A DNA stretch of 64,000 nucleotides from Nocardia amamiensis (GTDB taxonomy: Bacteria; Actinomycetota; Actinomycetes; Mycobacteriales; Mycobacteriaceae), in assembly GCF_015477605.1 (NCBI RefSeq), contig NZ_JADLQX010000003.1:1-64000 (forward strand), read 5' to 3'. Position numbers and translations under genes: made by a program. Positions 17,829-29,746 of this stretch are shown piece by piece; the stretch's first letter is position 1; every line of letters starts with the position of its first letter. The notes beneath the pieces were generated by a model. It did not search any database, had not been told where the DNA came from, and worked only from the letters and a program-made list of their open reading frames with translations.

Positions 17829-18350
17829 TCACGCCGCGCTGAGGGGTAGCCGCAGGACGTGGAGTGTGTCGCCGAGAGTGGTGCGCCAGTCTCGGCTGGG
17901 GACGGGGACGAAGCCCAGGCGGTCATAGATCCGGCGGGCCTCGACCATGGCGGGCATGGTCGTCAACGCCACGGCGGCGAATCCTTCCGCTCGGGCCAGG
18001 TGGATTACGGTGCGCACCAACGACGTTGCGGCGCCGAGGCCGCGCGCCGACTTGGCGACCGCGAGCATGCGGAACTCCAACTCGCCGGGCAACGCGGTCT
18101 CGGCATAGGGAGTGCCGGGACGTGCGACGGTGAGGGACCCGACGATCCGGCCGGAGTGGGTGGCTACGAGGATCCGGGTGGAAGCCGCGCGGCGGGATGG
18201 ATCGGCCAGCTCCTCCACATAGGGACTGCTCGCGCGGACATAACCCTCGCCGACGTAGACCTCCACCGTCAGCTCGCCGACGGCGTCGTACTCCTCCGGC
18301 GTCGCCGTCCGTACGACGACGCCGGTCTCTCGCAGATCCATACCCGGCAT
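17829..18350 (-). CDS. GNAT-family N-acetyltransferase
   Basis: This 173-aa protein has the GNAT fold with the acetyl-CoA motif AVAKSARGLGAATSLVRTV and a late YDRLGF motif that ends many GNATs. The substrate is not identifiable. I chose the ATG at 18350; the ATG at 18341 is equally possible, and an upstream in-frame start is less likely because it lacks a site. It is a single gene, not part of the mycobacterial conserved order at this place. Confidence 0.85.
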   Translation of the reverse strand: MPGMDLRETGVVVRTATPEEYDAVGELTVEVYVGEGYVRASSPYVEELADPSRRAASTRILVATHSGRIVGSLTVARPGTPYAETALPGELEFRMLAVAKSARGLGAATSLVRTVIHLARAEGFAAVALTTMPAMVEARRIYDRLGFVPVPSRDWRTTLGDTLHVLRLPLSAA

Positions 18351-18468
18351 GATGCCACCGGCCATAGTGGGGGCTATGTCACGTCCGGCCGCATCCCTCG
18401 ACCCGACTCGACTCCGCACGGCTATGCTCCGCGCCGACCCGGTGCCCCGCCAAGTGCCCGGCCTTCAC

Positions 18469-18792
18469 TCAGCCGGCTCGAGAGATCTGCCACCGCTCGG
18501 GTTTGCCCGCGGGATAGACGACGGTGAGTAGATCGCCGATTTCCGGCCACGAGCCGGTGTCCCAGGTGAAGCGGCCGTAGACGACTGTGCCCGGCACCGA
18601 CGGGCCGGTGAGGTTGCCCGTGATGGTGACGTACTGCTCGCCGGGGAGATCGGGGCGCGGGCTCACCCCCGTGATGTACAGCGTCCCCTGCTCCGGGTTC
18701 GCCGGCTTGACGCCCATGCGGCCGCGAAGGGCGAACACGATCATCGACGCCAGCACGGCGGTCAGGATCACCAGCGAGGCGAACTCCAGCAT
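18469..18792 (-). CDS. small single-pass membrane protein, unknown
   Basis: This 107-aa protein begins with a membrane helix (LVILTAVLASMIVFAL) followed by Arg-rich residues. A beta-rich domain of about 75 residues (GEQYVTITGNLTGPSVPGTVVYGRFTWD) then follows, with an OB-like look. I do not recognise it. It lies 20 bp downstream of the AAA15-type ATPase on the same strand and may share its transcript. Confidence 0.72.
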   Translation of the reverse strand: MLEFASLVILTAVLASMIVFALRGRMGVKPANPEQGTLYITGVSPRPDLPGEQYVTITGNLTGPSVPGTVVYGRFTWDTGSWPEIGDLLTVVYPAGKPERWQISRAG

Positions 18793-18812
18793 GCTCCCAT
18801 GCTAGGTGGGCG

Positions 18813-20057
18813 CTACACCGGGGCGAGCTCACTGGTGCCTTCGCCGGTGCGACGAACCTGCCAGACCGAGGTGCGGGTACGTTGCGAGCGCCCGTTGCCC
18901 CGATCGATCAGCGTGCGGTTGTTCGTGGTGAAGATCAACTGCGCGCCACGGGAATTGGTCTCCGGATTCTGGAACAACTGGATCAGCCGGTTGGTCTCCT
19001 CGGCGGGCAGGCACGCGCCGATGTCGTCGATGGCGAGGACGCGGCCCTCGTCCAGTGCGTCGAGCATGGCCGGTAGCACCCGCAGCAGCGACAGTGTCGC
19101 CGTGGATTCGTCGCGGATCTCGAACGGGTTGGGGATGCCGTCGTGGATCAAGCCGAGGCCGACGCCGCGCCGGGCCACCATCCGCGCGTACAGGGCGTCG
19201 CGCGCGGCCTTCAGGTTGGTCAGCTCACGGTCCAGCAGCACGCCGGTGAGGCCGTTGTCGCGCAGCAACTGGTCGGCGTAACCGGGCGAGGTGGCGCACA
19301 GCTCGATCTGTTTGGCCAGCTCCGCGATGTCCGCGTCCAGTTCGCGCAGGTAGTCGGCGTACAGCGGGTCGTGCTCGGCGATGAGCAGATCGGTGATGCC
19401 CAGCTCGGCGGTGCGCAGCAGCATCAGCAGCCGGGCCGCGTTCTCCGGCGATCGGGACAGGTGACTGCCCAGCCGGTGGGCGATGGCGTCCGGGTCGACG
19501 GGGCCGTGCTGGACCTCGAGCATGGATTCGAACCAGCGATAGGCGGGCACGAGCGCGTCGGAGTACATCTGCCCTGCCAGGCTGAGCAGCAAGGCGTTCG
19601 GGCGGACCAGCGGCACCAGCGCGGCGATGCCGTAACGAGCCGCCTCGAACATCGGGCCGATCTTGATCTGGTCCCCGCTGCGCTCGAAGACGATTCGCTT
19701 GCGCGAGCGCGGATGGGTGTGCAGCCATTCCGCGCTCACGTCGGCGTTGTCCAGCCGGAACCCGTAGGTGTAGGGCACGCCCTCGGCGACGAACGCGGCC
19801 ACGAATTCCGAAGGCCGATCCGGGAATCCGAGATGCGGCGCCCGCACCGGCCCCGCGTACGGGTCCCACCCGGTGACCGAGTGCAAGACCGCGTCCCGCA
19901 TCTGCGCCAGCCCATCGATCAGGTTCGTCTTCCCCGCCGCGGCGCCACCATGAATGGCGGTCACCGGCACGGCCACCGGCCCGCTCCCCCTGGTGAGCCG
20001 CAATTCCTGCTTGTCGGCCAGCGATCTGTGATTGGTCACCTGAAAACTGCGCAGCAT
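18813..20057 (-). CDS. AAA15-type ATPase (RecF/SMC-like)
   Basis: This 414-aa protein has the opening of AAA15/AbiLii-type ATPases (LRSFQVTNHRSL), a Walker A variant GGAAAGKTNLIDG, a central helical region with likely coiled coil (about 225-300), a signature-like DESTATLSLLRVLPAML, and a Walker B VLAIDDIGACLPAEETNRL. In relatives the last motif usually reads DE...LHP. Here the Glu is Asp and the His is missing, so ATP hydrolysis may be slow or altered. Relatives (COG1106) include phage-resistance proteins, but the usual RloB-type partner is absent. The ATG at 20057 was chosen as the first start that matches the family N-terminus. Confidence 0.82.
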   Translation of the reverse strand: MLRSFQVTNHRSLADKQELRLTRGSGPVAVPVTAIHGGAAAGKTNLIDGLAQMRDAVLHSVTGWDPYAGPVRAPHLGFPDRPSEFVAAFVAEGVPYTYGFRLDNADVSAEWLHTHPRSRKRIVFERSGDQIKIGPMFEAARYGIAALVPLVRPNALLLSLAGQMYSDALVPAYRWFESMLEVQHGPVDPDAIAHRLGSHLSRSPENAARLLMLLRTAELGITDLLIAEHDPLYADYLRELDADIAELAKQIELCATSPGYADQLLRDNGLTGVLLDRELTNLKAARDALYARMVARRGVGLGLIHDGIPNPFEIRDESTATLSLLRVLPAMLDALDEGRVLAIDDIGACLPAEETNRLIQLFQNPETNSRGAQLIFTTNNRTLIDRGNGRSQRTRTSVWQVRRTGEGTSELAPV

Positions 20058-20284
20058 GCCGCCATACTTCCGTCTGCACTCCCGCCCGGCGACACCAGGC
20101 TGGTCGTACCCGCGATCCGTCGGCGATCGCCGCTCGCGCCGCCGGACACGCGCTAGGGCCACGCACACCGACTCGCCAACGCGCTAACCCCTCCTGGATG
20201 CCGAGACCTGATCATGACCGCGACCTGGCAGAACAAGTCCGCGATCGATGGCTCGGCGCTCAGTGGCACGGTACCCTGAAGCGC

Positions 20285-20833
20285 ATGACCGGGGCTTCGA
20301 TCGCCTACCGCTGGACGCGCAGCGAGTTCCTGCGCGCGTGGGAGGCGGGCGCGTTCGACCATCGTGTCGAACTCGTCGAGGGGGAGGTATGGCCGGTGGT
20401 AATCGGGTCTTGGCACGGCCGAGCAGTGTTCCGCATCGCGCGGAAGCTTCCGACCGACGGTGTCGAGGTGACCAGTGAGACGCTACCCACCGCCCAGTCC
20501 CTGCCGGACCCTGATTGCTGGGTCCTGCGCTCCGACGCGGATCAAGTCGATTCGATCGGTTCGAAGATCGCCGTGTGGGATCCGTCCGACGTACTCCTGG
20601 TCATCGAAATATCCGACGAGACGGTGATGCAAGACCTCAGCGTCAAGGCGAAACTATATGGCCGCGCTGGTTACTCGGCCTACTGGGTGGTCACCAAGAC
20701 GGTGATCTACGAGCACACCGAACCGACAACCACCGGATATCGGACACGCAAGGAGTACCGGCCCGGCGACCGCATCCCGGTGCACTACGCGGGCACCGAG
20801 CTCGCCGTCGAGGAGCTGCTGTCCTCCCAGTAG
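20285..20833 (+). CDS. Uma2-family PD-(D/E)XK protein
   Basis: This 182-aa protein has the Uma2 layout: ELVEGEVWPV, then Asp in PDCWVL, then Glu in DVLLVIEISDET, and the Lys-containing helix DLSVKAKLYGRAGYSAYWVV. This is a restriction-endonuclease-like core. The family is very abundant in cyanobacteria and actinobacteria, but its biological role is unsettled. The ATG at 20285 was preferred over one at 20198 because the extra residues do not belong to the family. It is divergent from the AAA15 ATPase, so a joint role is possible but unproven. Confidence 0.85.
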   Translation: MTGASIAYRWTRSEFLRAWEAGAFDHRVELVEGEVWPVVIGSWHGRAVFRIARKLPTDGVEVTSETLPTAQSLPDPDCWVLRSDADQVDSIGSKIAVWDPSDVLLVIEISDETVMQDLSVKAKLYGRAGYSAYWVVTKTVIYEHTEPTTTGYRTRKEYRPGDRIPVHYAGTELAVEELLSSQ

Positions 20834-20939
20834 CGCACACCTATCGCCAGGACAACTGCGGTGATAGCGGGTTAGCATGCCTGCACGCTGCGTCTTTTGC
20901 CGCGTACTGCCGAAGTTGTTCGATGGGATGAGGGTATCG

Positions 20940-21293
20940 ATGGGATCGACCGTTCGTCGTCTTGTGGTGGGAAGCTCCGCTGTGGCCGCGCTCGCGCTGG
21001 GCTCGCTGGTCGTGGCACCGGACGCGGTGGCCGACGCGCCGTGCCCGGACGGCACCGCGCGCGTGTTCCTGGCCAACAGCACGAATACCTGCCAGGGCGG
21101 AGGGACGGTCAGCTACGACCCGCCCGGCGCGGTGTCGAAGGTGTGCTCGACGGCGACCGCCGACGTGACCGCCGAGGCCACGTTCAAGAATCGCCGCGGG
21201 AAACTGATCACCCAAAAGCTCGACCTGAGCAGCGGCCGCTGCGGACGGTTCGACATCGCAGGTCAGCTGAGCGCCACCGTGACCGTCAGCTGA
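20940..21293 (+). CDS. small secreted protein with two disulfide candidates
   Basis: This 117-aa protein has a classical signal peptide (VRRLVVGSSAVAALALGSLVVAP, cleavage after AVADA). The mature part of about 85 residues has four cysteines (APCPD, NTCQG, KVCST, GRCGR). It looks like a small beta-rich secreted protein of the kind common in nocardiae. No function is recognised. An alternative start lies at 20928. It converges on the QueA-like gene and the two overlap by eight bases at their 3' ends. Confidence 0.78.
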   Translation: MGSTVRRLVVGSSAVAALALGSLVVAPDAVADAPCPDGTARVFLANSTNTCQGGGTVSYDPPGAVSKVCSTATADVTAEATFKNRRGKLITQKLDLSSGRCGRFDIAGQLSATVTVS

Positions 21294-22329
21294 GCTGCCT
21301 GCCCGCGCCGAACAGCAAAGCGCTGTCGCCGAACTCGTGCCACAGATAGCCGGTGTCCACCGCCACGTCATAGGCGGCGGCGACGGTTGTCTCGCCCGCC
21401 ACGGCGACCAGCAGATCCAGGTGCGACGCGCCGGGAGCGTGCCATCCGGTGATCAGACCGTCGACCACCCGAGCCTGCCGGTCTGCCCCGAGCACGAGAT
21501 CGGTCCAACCATCGGTCGCGTGCACCGAACCGGAGGAGTCGGCGGCGGTCTCCAGCGCGCGCGTCACCGTCGTGCCCACCGCGATAATGCGTCCACCGGC
21601 CGCTGTGGTGGCGTTCACCAGTCTCGCCGTGGAGGCGGGGACGGCGAACCGTTCCGGGCTGGGCGGCTCCTCTGACTCCGGTGAGGAAACACCCGTGTGC
21701 AGGGTGACCGGCGTGAGCGCGACACCCGCGGCGATCATATCCAGCACCAGACGCTCGGTGAACGGACGTGCCGCACTGGGCATTTCCGCGCTGCCCGGGA
21801 TCCTGCCGAACACCGTCGAGTAATAGGACGCCGACCACCGCTGCGGCACATACGAATATGTGATCGGACGCCCGTGCGCGGCCATCAACAGAGGCACGTC
21901 GGTGGTGATCTCCGCGATCCAGAGCCGTCGCGCACCGGGCAACCACGGTGCGCACAGGGTTGCCGTGGCACCCGGAAGTCGCAGTACGACCCCTGGCACG
22001 AGTCCCTCCGCCGGATAGGGGGTGCGCTGTGTGGTGCGCACCTCCACTACCCAGCGGCCGTCGTCCAGCCAGGTGCAGAAGTGCAGCACGACCGGCTCGC
22101 CGGCCAGCGTCGCGTCGACCGCCGAGGACATGGTGCGCGAATTGTTCACCACCACCAAGTCGCCCGGGCGCAAGTGGGCCGGTAGTTCCAGGAACCGGGC
22201 GTGGGTCAGCTCGGAATCGGCGACGAGCAGACGGACCTCGTCCCGCGCCAGGCCTCGCGCCTCGGGCGGGGCGGCGGCGTCCCGCTCCCGGGGCAGGACG
22301 AAGGACGGCCGCTCGGCCTGCACCGTCAT
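21286..22329 (-). CDS. QueA-like S-adenosylmethionine:tRNA ribosyltransferase-isomerase
   Basis: This 347-aa protein matches the QueA family in length and key segments: LRPGDLVVVNNSRTM, TLHTGVSSP, the YYSTVF region, and GRIIAVGTTVTRALE with LITGWHAPGASHL near the C-terminus. QueA transfers the ribosyl part of SAM to preQ1 in tRNA during queuosine synthesis. Many actinobacteria lack the rest of that pathway, so this may be a family member with another role. It overlaps the upstream SDR gene (ATGA) and is probably co-translated with it. Confidence 0.8.
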   Translation of the reverse strand: MTVQAERPSFVLPRERDAAAPPEARGLARDEVRLLVADSELTHARFLELPAHLRPGDLVVVNNSRTMSSAVDATLAGEPVVLHFCTWLDDGRWVVEVRTTQRTPYPAEGLVPGVVLRLPGATATLCAPWLPGARRLWIAEITTDVPLLMAAHGRPITYSYVPQRWSASYYSTVFGRIPGSAEMPSAARPFTERLVLDMIAAGVALTPVTLHTGVSSPESEEPPSPERFAVPASTARLVNATTAAGGRIIAVGTTVTRALETAADSSGSVHATDGWTDLVLGADRQARVVDGLITGWHAPGASHLDLLVAVAGETTVAAAYDVAVDTGYLWHEFGDSALLFGAGRQLS

Positions 22330-23021
22330 GACAACCGCCCGACCGCGAAATCCGCTGCCGCGTAACGCCCGCTCTTCGGTTTCTCCGCCAGCAGCCGCAG
22401 CAGAGCGGGGACCACCGTGTCCGGTTCCGGCCGATCCGAGATGTCGACGCCGGGGAACGCCGCCTGATGCATCTCGGTGCGCATATCGCCGGGATCGAAC
22501 GCGTAGATCGACAGCTCCGGATGCTCCGCCGCCAGGATCGCCGTGAGCTGATCGAGCGCGGCCTTCGACGAACCGTATCCGCCCCACTCGGGATACGGCT
22601 CCACAGCCGCGTCGGAGCTGATGTTCACCACGACGCCGCCGGGACTCAGCAGCGGCAGCGCGAGCTGCAGGATCGCCAGCGGCGCAACGACATTCGTGCG
22701 GAACACGCGCTCGAGCTCGTCGAGCGGGTAATCCGCGAGGCGCGGCAGCGGACTCGGCCCGAGCCTGCTGGCGTTGTTCACAACCAGAGCGAGGCCGCCC
22801 GCGCCGCGTACCGTGCCGGCCAGCCGCGCACGATGGGCCGAGTCGGTGACGTCGCCGGGAACCGCGACGAACGCCGGCCCGAGCTCGGCGGCCACGGTCG
22901 CCAACCGGTCGGCGCGACGCGCGGTGCCGAGCACCTGCCATCCCCGGCCGATCAGCGCCCGCGCGAGCGCGGAGCCGAATCCGGCCGATGCGCCGGTGAT
23001 CAGAGCGGTCGGACGAGACAT
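22326..23021 (-). CDS. short-chain dehydrogenase coupled to QueA-like gene
   Basis: This 231-aa classical SDR has TGASAGFG at the N-terminus, VNNAS, a Ser in NISSDAAV and Tyr-Gly-x-x-Lys (GGYGSSKAALDQL). Asp/Arg residues after beta-2 (ARRADRL) suggest NADP(H) preference. Its stop overlaps the start of the QueA-like gene, which suggests the two act together. Substrate unknown. Confidence 0.92.
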   Translation of the reverse strand: MSRPTALITGASAGFGSALARALIGRGWQVLGTARRADRLATVAAELGPAFVAVPGDVTDSAHRARLAGTVRGAGGLALVVNNASRLGPSPLPRLADYPLDELERVFRTNVVAPLAILQLALPLLSPGGVVVNISSDAAVEPYPEWGGYGSSKAALDQLTAILAAEHPELSIYAFDPGDMRTEMHQAAFPGVDISDRPEPDTVVPALLRLLAEKPKSGRYAAADFAVGRLS

Positions 23022-23091
23022 GATGACCTCCTGGTAGTTCGTCCTACCGATCGATCCTCATACCTCAACGTATCTTCAGGTCAAGCGCCGG

Positions 23092-25805
<2,714 letters not shown>

Positions 25806-25871
25806 TCCGAAATCCCAGTTGCTGTCATCTTCAACGGCGAAAAACCCCACACCCTGGCTGGTATGCGGACC

Positions 25872-26990
25872 TCAGGAGAACGAGAGCTCTTCCGGCTCTT
25901 CGGCATACGCCCGCGCGACCGCACTGGTGAGACGGAGGGCGCGGCGACCCCACTCCAGCGAGCCGCCCGCCAAACCGCAGGCGGGACTGACCGCGACCCG
26001 CTGCGCCAGCGTGCGACGGGCGAAGCCGAGCCGGTCGATCAGGCGGACACCCGGCTCGGCGTAATCGCGCCAGGTCACGCGGGTGGCCGGTACGCGAGTC
26101 GGAACGGCGCCGAGCACCAATTGCTTGCCTGCTTCGAGGGTTTCCCCGATTTCGTCGAGTTCGCGGGTGCCGATGGTGTTCAGGTCGAAGCCGATCGCGG
26201 CGGCGGCGCTGCGGCGCAGCAGGCCCAGCGCGGGCGGCTCGGCGCAGGTGTGCACGAGCACCGGGGCGGACTGGCCGGTGATCACGGTGTCCAGGAGGGC
26301 GAGCGCTTCCGGTTCGGGCAGGGCGCGCACGGTGTTCAGCACGCTCACGCCCGATAGCGAGCCGTCGAGCACCGCGGTCGCGGATGGTTCGTCCAGTTGC
26401 AGGACGACCTGCGCGCCGAGCCGCTTGCGGACGTCCGCGACATGCTGGGCGAGCCCCTCGGCCAACGACTCGGAGAGGTCTCGCACCGCGCCGGAATCGG
26501 TGAGCACACGATGTCCGCCGGGCAGCTCCACCTGGGCGGCCAGGGTCAGCGGGCCCGCCGCCTGTACCTTGACCACCCGGTCGCGGCCGGACAAACCGGC
26601 GTTCTCCCATGCTTCCTCCAGCGCGTCCAGGTCGGTGCGCAGCAGGTCGTGGGCTCGCCGCGAGACCGCTCCCGGGCGCGGCGCGAGCCGGTAGCCCCGA
26701 GGCGTGGTGTCGAAACGAAGATCGACCAGCAGCGCGGAGACGCGTCCGATGACGTCCGCGCCCGCGCCACGATCCGGCAGCTCGACCAGATGCGGCAGCT
26801 CTCCCAGTTCGCCGACGATGGTGGCGGCGGCTTCGCGCGGATCGATACCCGGCCAAGAGCCGACTCCGGTGGCGATTCCACCCCGTATGCGCAGGGATTC
26901 GGTCGCCGCGTCCGTCTCACCGTCTTGCGCCACGCCATCCGTACCGGTCTCGTGCACCGCTGCCGTACTCCGTCCGTTCGATTCCGCCAT
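25872..26990 (-). CDS. MetE C-terminal-like protein (Rv3015c-like)
   Basis: This 372-aa protein resembles the C-terminal barrel of cobalamin-independent methionine synthase. It has GVGSWPG at the start, a VLVHTCAEPPA segment and a SPACGLAGGS motif, the two places where MetE binds zinc. It lacks the N-terminal MetE half, so methyl transfer from folate to homocysteine is not assured. Its position after mnmA matches Rv3015c. A second protein of the same superfamily is encoded at 36955-38010. Confidence 0.87.
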   Translation of the reverse strand: MAESNGRSTAAVHETGTDGVAQDGETDAATESLRIRGGIATGVGSWPGIDPREAAATIVGELGELPHLVELPDRGAGADVIGRVSALLVDLRFDTTPRGYRLAPRPGAVSRRAHDLLRTDLDALEEAWENAGLSGRDRVVKVQAAGPLTLAAQVELPGGHRVLTDSGAVRDLSESLAEGLAQHVADVRKRLGAQVVLQLDEPSATAVLDGSLSGVSVLNTVRALPEPEALALLDTVITGQSAPVLVHTCAEPPALGLLRRSAAAAIGFDLNTIGTRELDEIGETLEAGKQLVLGAVPTRVPATRVTWRDYAEPGVRLIDRLGFARRTLAQRVAVSPACGLAGGSLEWGRRALRLTSAVARAYAEEPEELSFS

Positions 26991-27092
26991 TACCGGACTC
27001 CGCCGACCGCGGCGGCGCCACCGGCCTCCGCGTTCTCCGTCACCGCAGCGGCGGACGACGGCGCCGCCGACCGCACAGCGGCCAGGTGCGGA

Positions 27093-28208
27093 TCACCGCG
27101 CCGCCTCGGACCCCGCTTCGCTGGTGACTCGCTCGCGCGCCGTCGCGGAGATGGTCCCGCTGCCGATTACCTCGTCGCCCGCCGGATCCGGACGGTAGAG
27201 CACCACCGCTTGGCCTCGCGCGACACCGGTCAGGGGCTCGTGCAGGCGCACGACCATCCCGTCGCCCACCGCCTCGGCCACCGCGGGCGCGGTGCCACCG
27301 TGCGCGCGCACCTGCGCCACGCAGTCGATCGGGCCCGCGGGCGCCGAGCCCGAAGTCCAGATGGCGCGCTCCGCCTCGACCGTCCAGACGCGCAGGTCCT
27401 CGGCCGAACCGACGCGGACCGTGCCGGAGTCGGGATCGATGCCGGTCACGTACCGCGGCTTGCCGTCGGCCGCGGGCCCCGGCAAACCGAGACCCTTGCG
27501 CTGGCCGATGGTGAAGCCGTGCACGCCCTCGTGCTGCCCGAGCACCTGACCGTCGGCGTCGACGACCGCACCGGGCCGGATGCCGATCTTCGCGCCCAGG
27601 AAGGCGCGGGTGTCACCGGACGGGATGAAGCAGATGTCGTGGCTGTCGGGCTTGTTCGCGACGGCGAGACCGCGCTCGGCGGCCTCGGCGCGGATCCGCG
27701 GCTTGGGGGTGTCACCCACCGGGAACATCGCGCGGGAGAGCTGCTGCGCGGTCAGCACCGCCAACACGTAGGACTGGTCCTTGTCGGCGTCGACGGCGCG
27801 GCGCAGCACGCCATTGTCCAGACGCGCGTAATGCCCGGTGACCACCGCGTCGAAGCCGAGCGCCACCGCGCGGTCGGCCAGCGCGGAGAACTTGATCTTC
27901 TCGTTGCAGCGCAGGCACGGGTTCGGCGTCTCGCCCGCCGCGTAGGCGGCCACGAAATCGTCGATCACGTCTTCCTTGAAGCGGTCGGCGAAATCCCAGA
28001 CATAGAACGGGATGCCGAGCACGTCGGCGGCGCGCCTGGCGTCACCGGCGTCCTCCTTCGAGCAGCAGCCGCGCGACCCCGTGCGCAGCGTGCCCGGTGT
28101 CGCCGACAGCGCCAGATGCACGCCGACCACCTCGTGACCGGCGTCGACGGCACGCGCCGCCGCGACCGCCGAATCCACACCACCGCTCATCGCGGCGAGT
28201 ACCCGCAT
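27093..28208 (-). CDS. mnmA: tRNA-specific 2-thiouridylase
   Basis: This 371-aa protein adds sulfur to U34 of tRNA for Lys, Glu and Gln. It has the PP-loop [10 protein letters not shown] at the N-terminus, the catalytic cysteine in [12 protein letters not shown], the second one in [11 protein letters not shown], and the C-terminal beta-barrel with IGQRKGLGL. The ATG overlaps the iscS stop by one base (TGATG), so sulfur donor and acceptor enzymes are made together. This matches Rv3024c/Rv3025c. Confidence 0.96.
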   Translation of the reverse strand: MRVLAAMSGGVDSAVAAARAVDAGHEVVGVHLALSATPGTLRTGSRGCCSKEDAGDARRAADVLGIPFYVWDFADRFKEDVIDDFVAAYAAGETPNPCLRCNEKIKFSALADRAVALGFDAVVTGHYARLDNGVLRRAVDADKDQSYVLAVLTAQQLSRAMFPVGDTPKPRIRAEAAERGLAVANKPDSHDICFIPSGDTRAFLGAKIGIRPGAVVDADGQVLGQHEGVHGFTIGQRKGLGLPGPAADGKPRYVTGIDPDSGTVRVGSAEDLRVWTVEAERAIWTSGSAPAGPIDCVAQVRAHGGTAPAVAEAVGDGMVVRLHEPLTGVARGQAVVLYRPDPAGDEVIGSGTISATARERVTSEAGSEAAR

Positions 28209-29434
28209 CAGACACCTCCTTTCGCACCGGCCAGACCCGCGGCCTTGGCCCGTTCCACCACCTGCGGCAGTACTTCCAGTAACGCGTCGACGTCGGCGCG
28301 GGTCGAGGTGTGCCCCAGCGAGAAGCGCAGCGACCCGCGCGCCTGCCACGGTTCGACGCCCATGGCGATCAGCACGTGGCTCGGCTCGGCGACGCCCGCG
28401 TTGCACGCCGAGCCGGTCGAGCACTCGATCCCGGCCGCGTCCAGCAGCATCAGCAGCGAATCTCCTTCGCAGCCCGGGAAAGTCACGTGCACGTTGCCGG
28501 GCAGGCGCCGTTCGCCGGCGGGGCCGTTGAGCACCATGTCCGGGGCCGCGGTGCGGATACCCTCGATCAGCACCTCCCGCAGCGTGGTCAATTCGGCCGT
28601 GCGCGCAGGCAATTCGACCACCGTCTGATGCAGCGCGGCGGCCAGTCCGACAGCCGCCGCAGTATCCGAGGTCCCGGAGCGCAGGTCGCGCTCGTGCCCG
28701 CCGCCGTGCAGCAGTGGGACGCACGGCACATTCCGGCCCAGCAGCAGCACGCCCACGCCATGCGGGCCGCCGACCTTGTGCCCGGCGAAGCTCGCCGCGG
28801 ACAAGCCGCTGGCGCCGAAATCGATCGGCAGCTGAGCGGCCGCCTGCACCGCGTCGCTGTGCATGGGCACCCCGAATTCCTGGGCGACGGCGGCGAGTTC
28901 GCCGATCGGCTGGATGGCGCCGACCTCGTTGTTCGCCCACATGATGGTGACCAGCGCGACGTCGTCCGGGTTCGCGGCGAGCGCGGCGCGCAGCACAGCG
29001 GGCGCGACCACGCCTTCGGCGTCCACGGGAAGCCAGGTGACCTCAGCGCCCTCGTGCTGCCGCAACCACTCCACGGCGTCGATCACCGCGTGGTGCTCGA
29101 TCGCGCTGGCGATGATCCGGTTGCGTCCCGACTCGGCGCGGCGCGCCCAGAAGATGCCCTTGACCGCCAGGTTGTCGCTCTCGGTGCCGCCGGAGGTGAA
29201 GATGACCTCCGAAGGCCGGGCGCCCAGATCGGCGGCGATCGACTCGCGCGCCTCCTCCAGCACTCTGCGGGCGGCGCGGCCCGAGCCGTGCAGCGACGAC
29301 GCGTTACCCGTCGTGCGCAGGGCGGCCGTCATCGCCTCGATGGCTGCGGGCAGCATCGGTGTGGTGGCCGCGTGATCGAGGTAGACCGTCTGGGGCGCCG
29401 CACCGTTGACCGGACCCGAAAAAGCCGACTTCAT
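28208..29434 (-). CDS. iscS: cysteine desulfurase
   Basis: This 408-aa PLP enzyme has the class-V aminotransferase fold. The PLP lysine is in [17 protein letters not shown], and the persulfide-forming Cys is in [17 protein letters not shown], on a short loop as in IscS/NifS group I. It takes sulfur from cysteine for MnmA and iron-sulfur clusters. It is coupled to mnmA. The N-terminal strand [11 protein letters not shown] is typical. Confidence 0.95.
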   Translation of the reverse strand: MKSAFSGPVNGAAPQTVYLDHAATTPMLPAAIEAMTAALRTTGNASSLHGSGRAARRVLEEARESIAADLGARPSEVIFTSGGTESDNLAVKGIFWARRAESGRNRIIASAIEHHAVIDAVEWLRQHEGAEVTWLPVDAEGVVAPAVLRAALAANPDDVALVTIMWANNEVGAIQPIGELAAVAQEFGVPMHSDAVQAAAQLPIDFGASGLSAASFAGHKVGGPHGVGVLLLGRNVPCVPLLHGGGHERDLRSGTSDTAAAVGLAAALHQTVVELPARTAELTTLREVLIEGIRTAAPDMVLNGPAGERRLPGNVHVTFPGCEGDSLLMLLDAAGIECSTGSACNAGVAEPSHVLIAMGVEPWQARGSLRFSLGHTSTRADVDALLEVLPQVVERAKAAGLAGAKGGV

Positions 29435-29746
29435 GACCGATAAAGCCTATCCCACCCTGACCTGCGCACCTTGGGCCGTCCTCCGGCCCACTTCGATTTA
29501 CCCACGATTCGCAACCCGCTGACCACCTCCCCGTATTCCCGGGGCCCTAGCCGCGGAGCCGCCGGTGGCCGCGCGGCCGACCGAGCCCGGCCTCTGTCCA
29601 GAGGTTGACCATCCGCACCTATTGAATGAACCGTTATATAGCGGTACGTTGTTCGACGTATTGATCGTTGCCCGGGTCGATGCGGGAAACGGCTATCGAG
29701 CCGGGAGAAGCAAGCGGTCATCCGTCGAACGACAGAGGAAATTCCG
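29435..29746. other. 312-bp intergenic region between iscS and the His/Trp repeat protein
   Basis: This is a divergent spacer. From 29605 it contains TTGACC and an AT-rich segment with a near-palindrome at 29630-29645; an RBS (agaggaa, 29734-29740) lies seven bases before the ATG at 29747. No RNA gene or additional frame is convincing. Confidence 0.5.
29630..29645. promoter_or_regulatory. near-palindrome upstream of the His/Trp repeat protein
   Basis: ACCGTTATATAGCGGT is a 16-base palindrome with one mismatch, in an AT-rich patch unlike the surrounding DNA. It could be an operator or overlap a -10 element. I cannot match it to a known metal regulator. Confidence 0.45.

Noticed and set aside
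20285..20833. Uma2-type gene as part of an insertion sequence
   Set aside because: No terminal inverted repeats or target duplications were found beside it, and the family is usually chromosomal.
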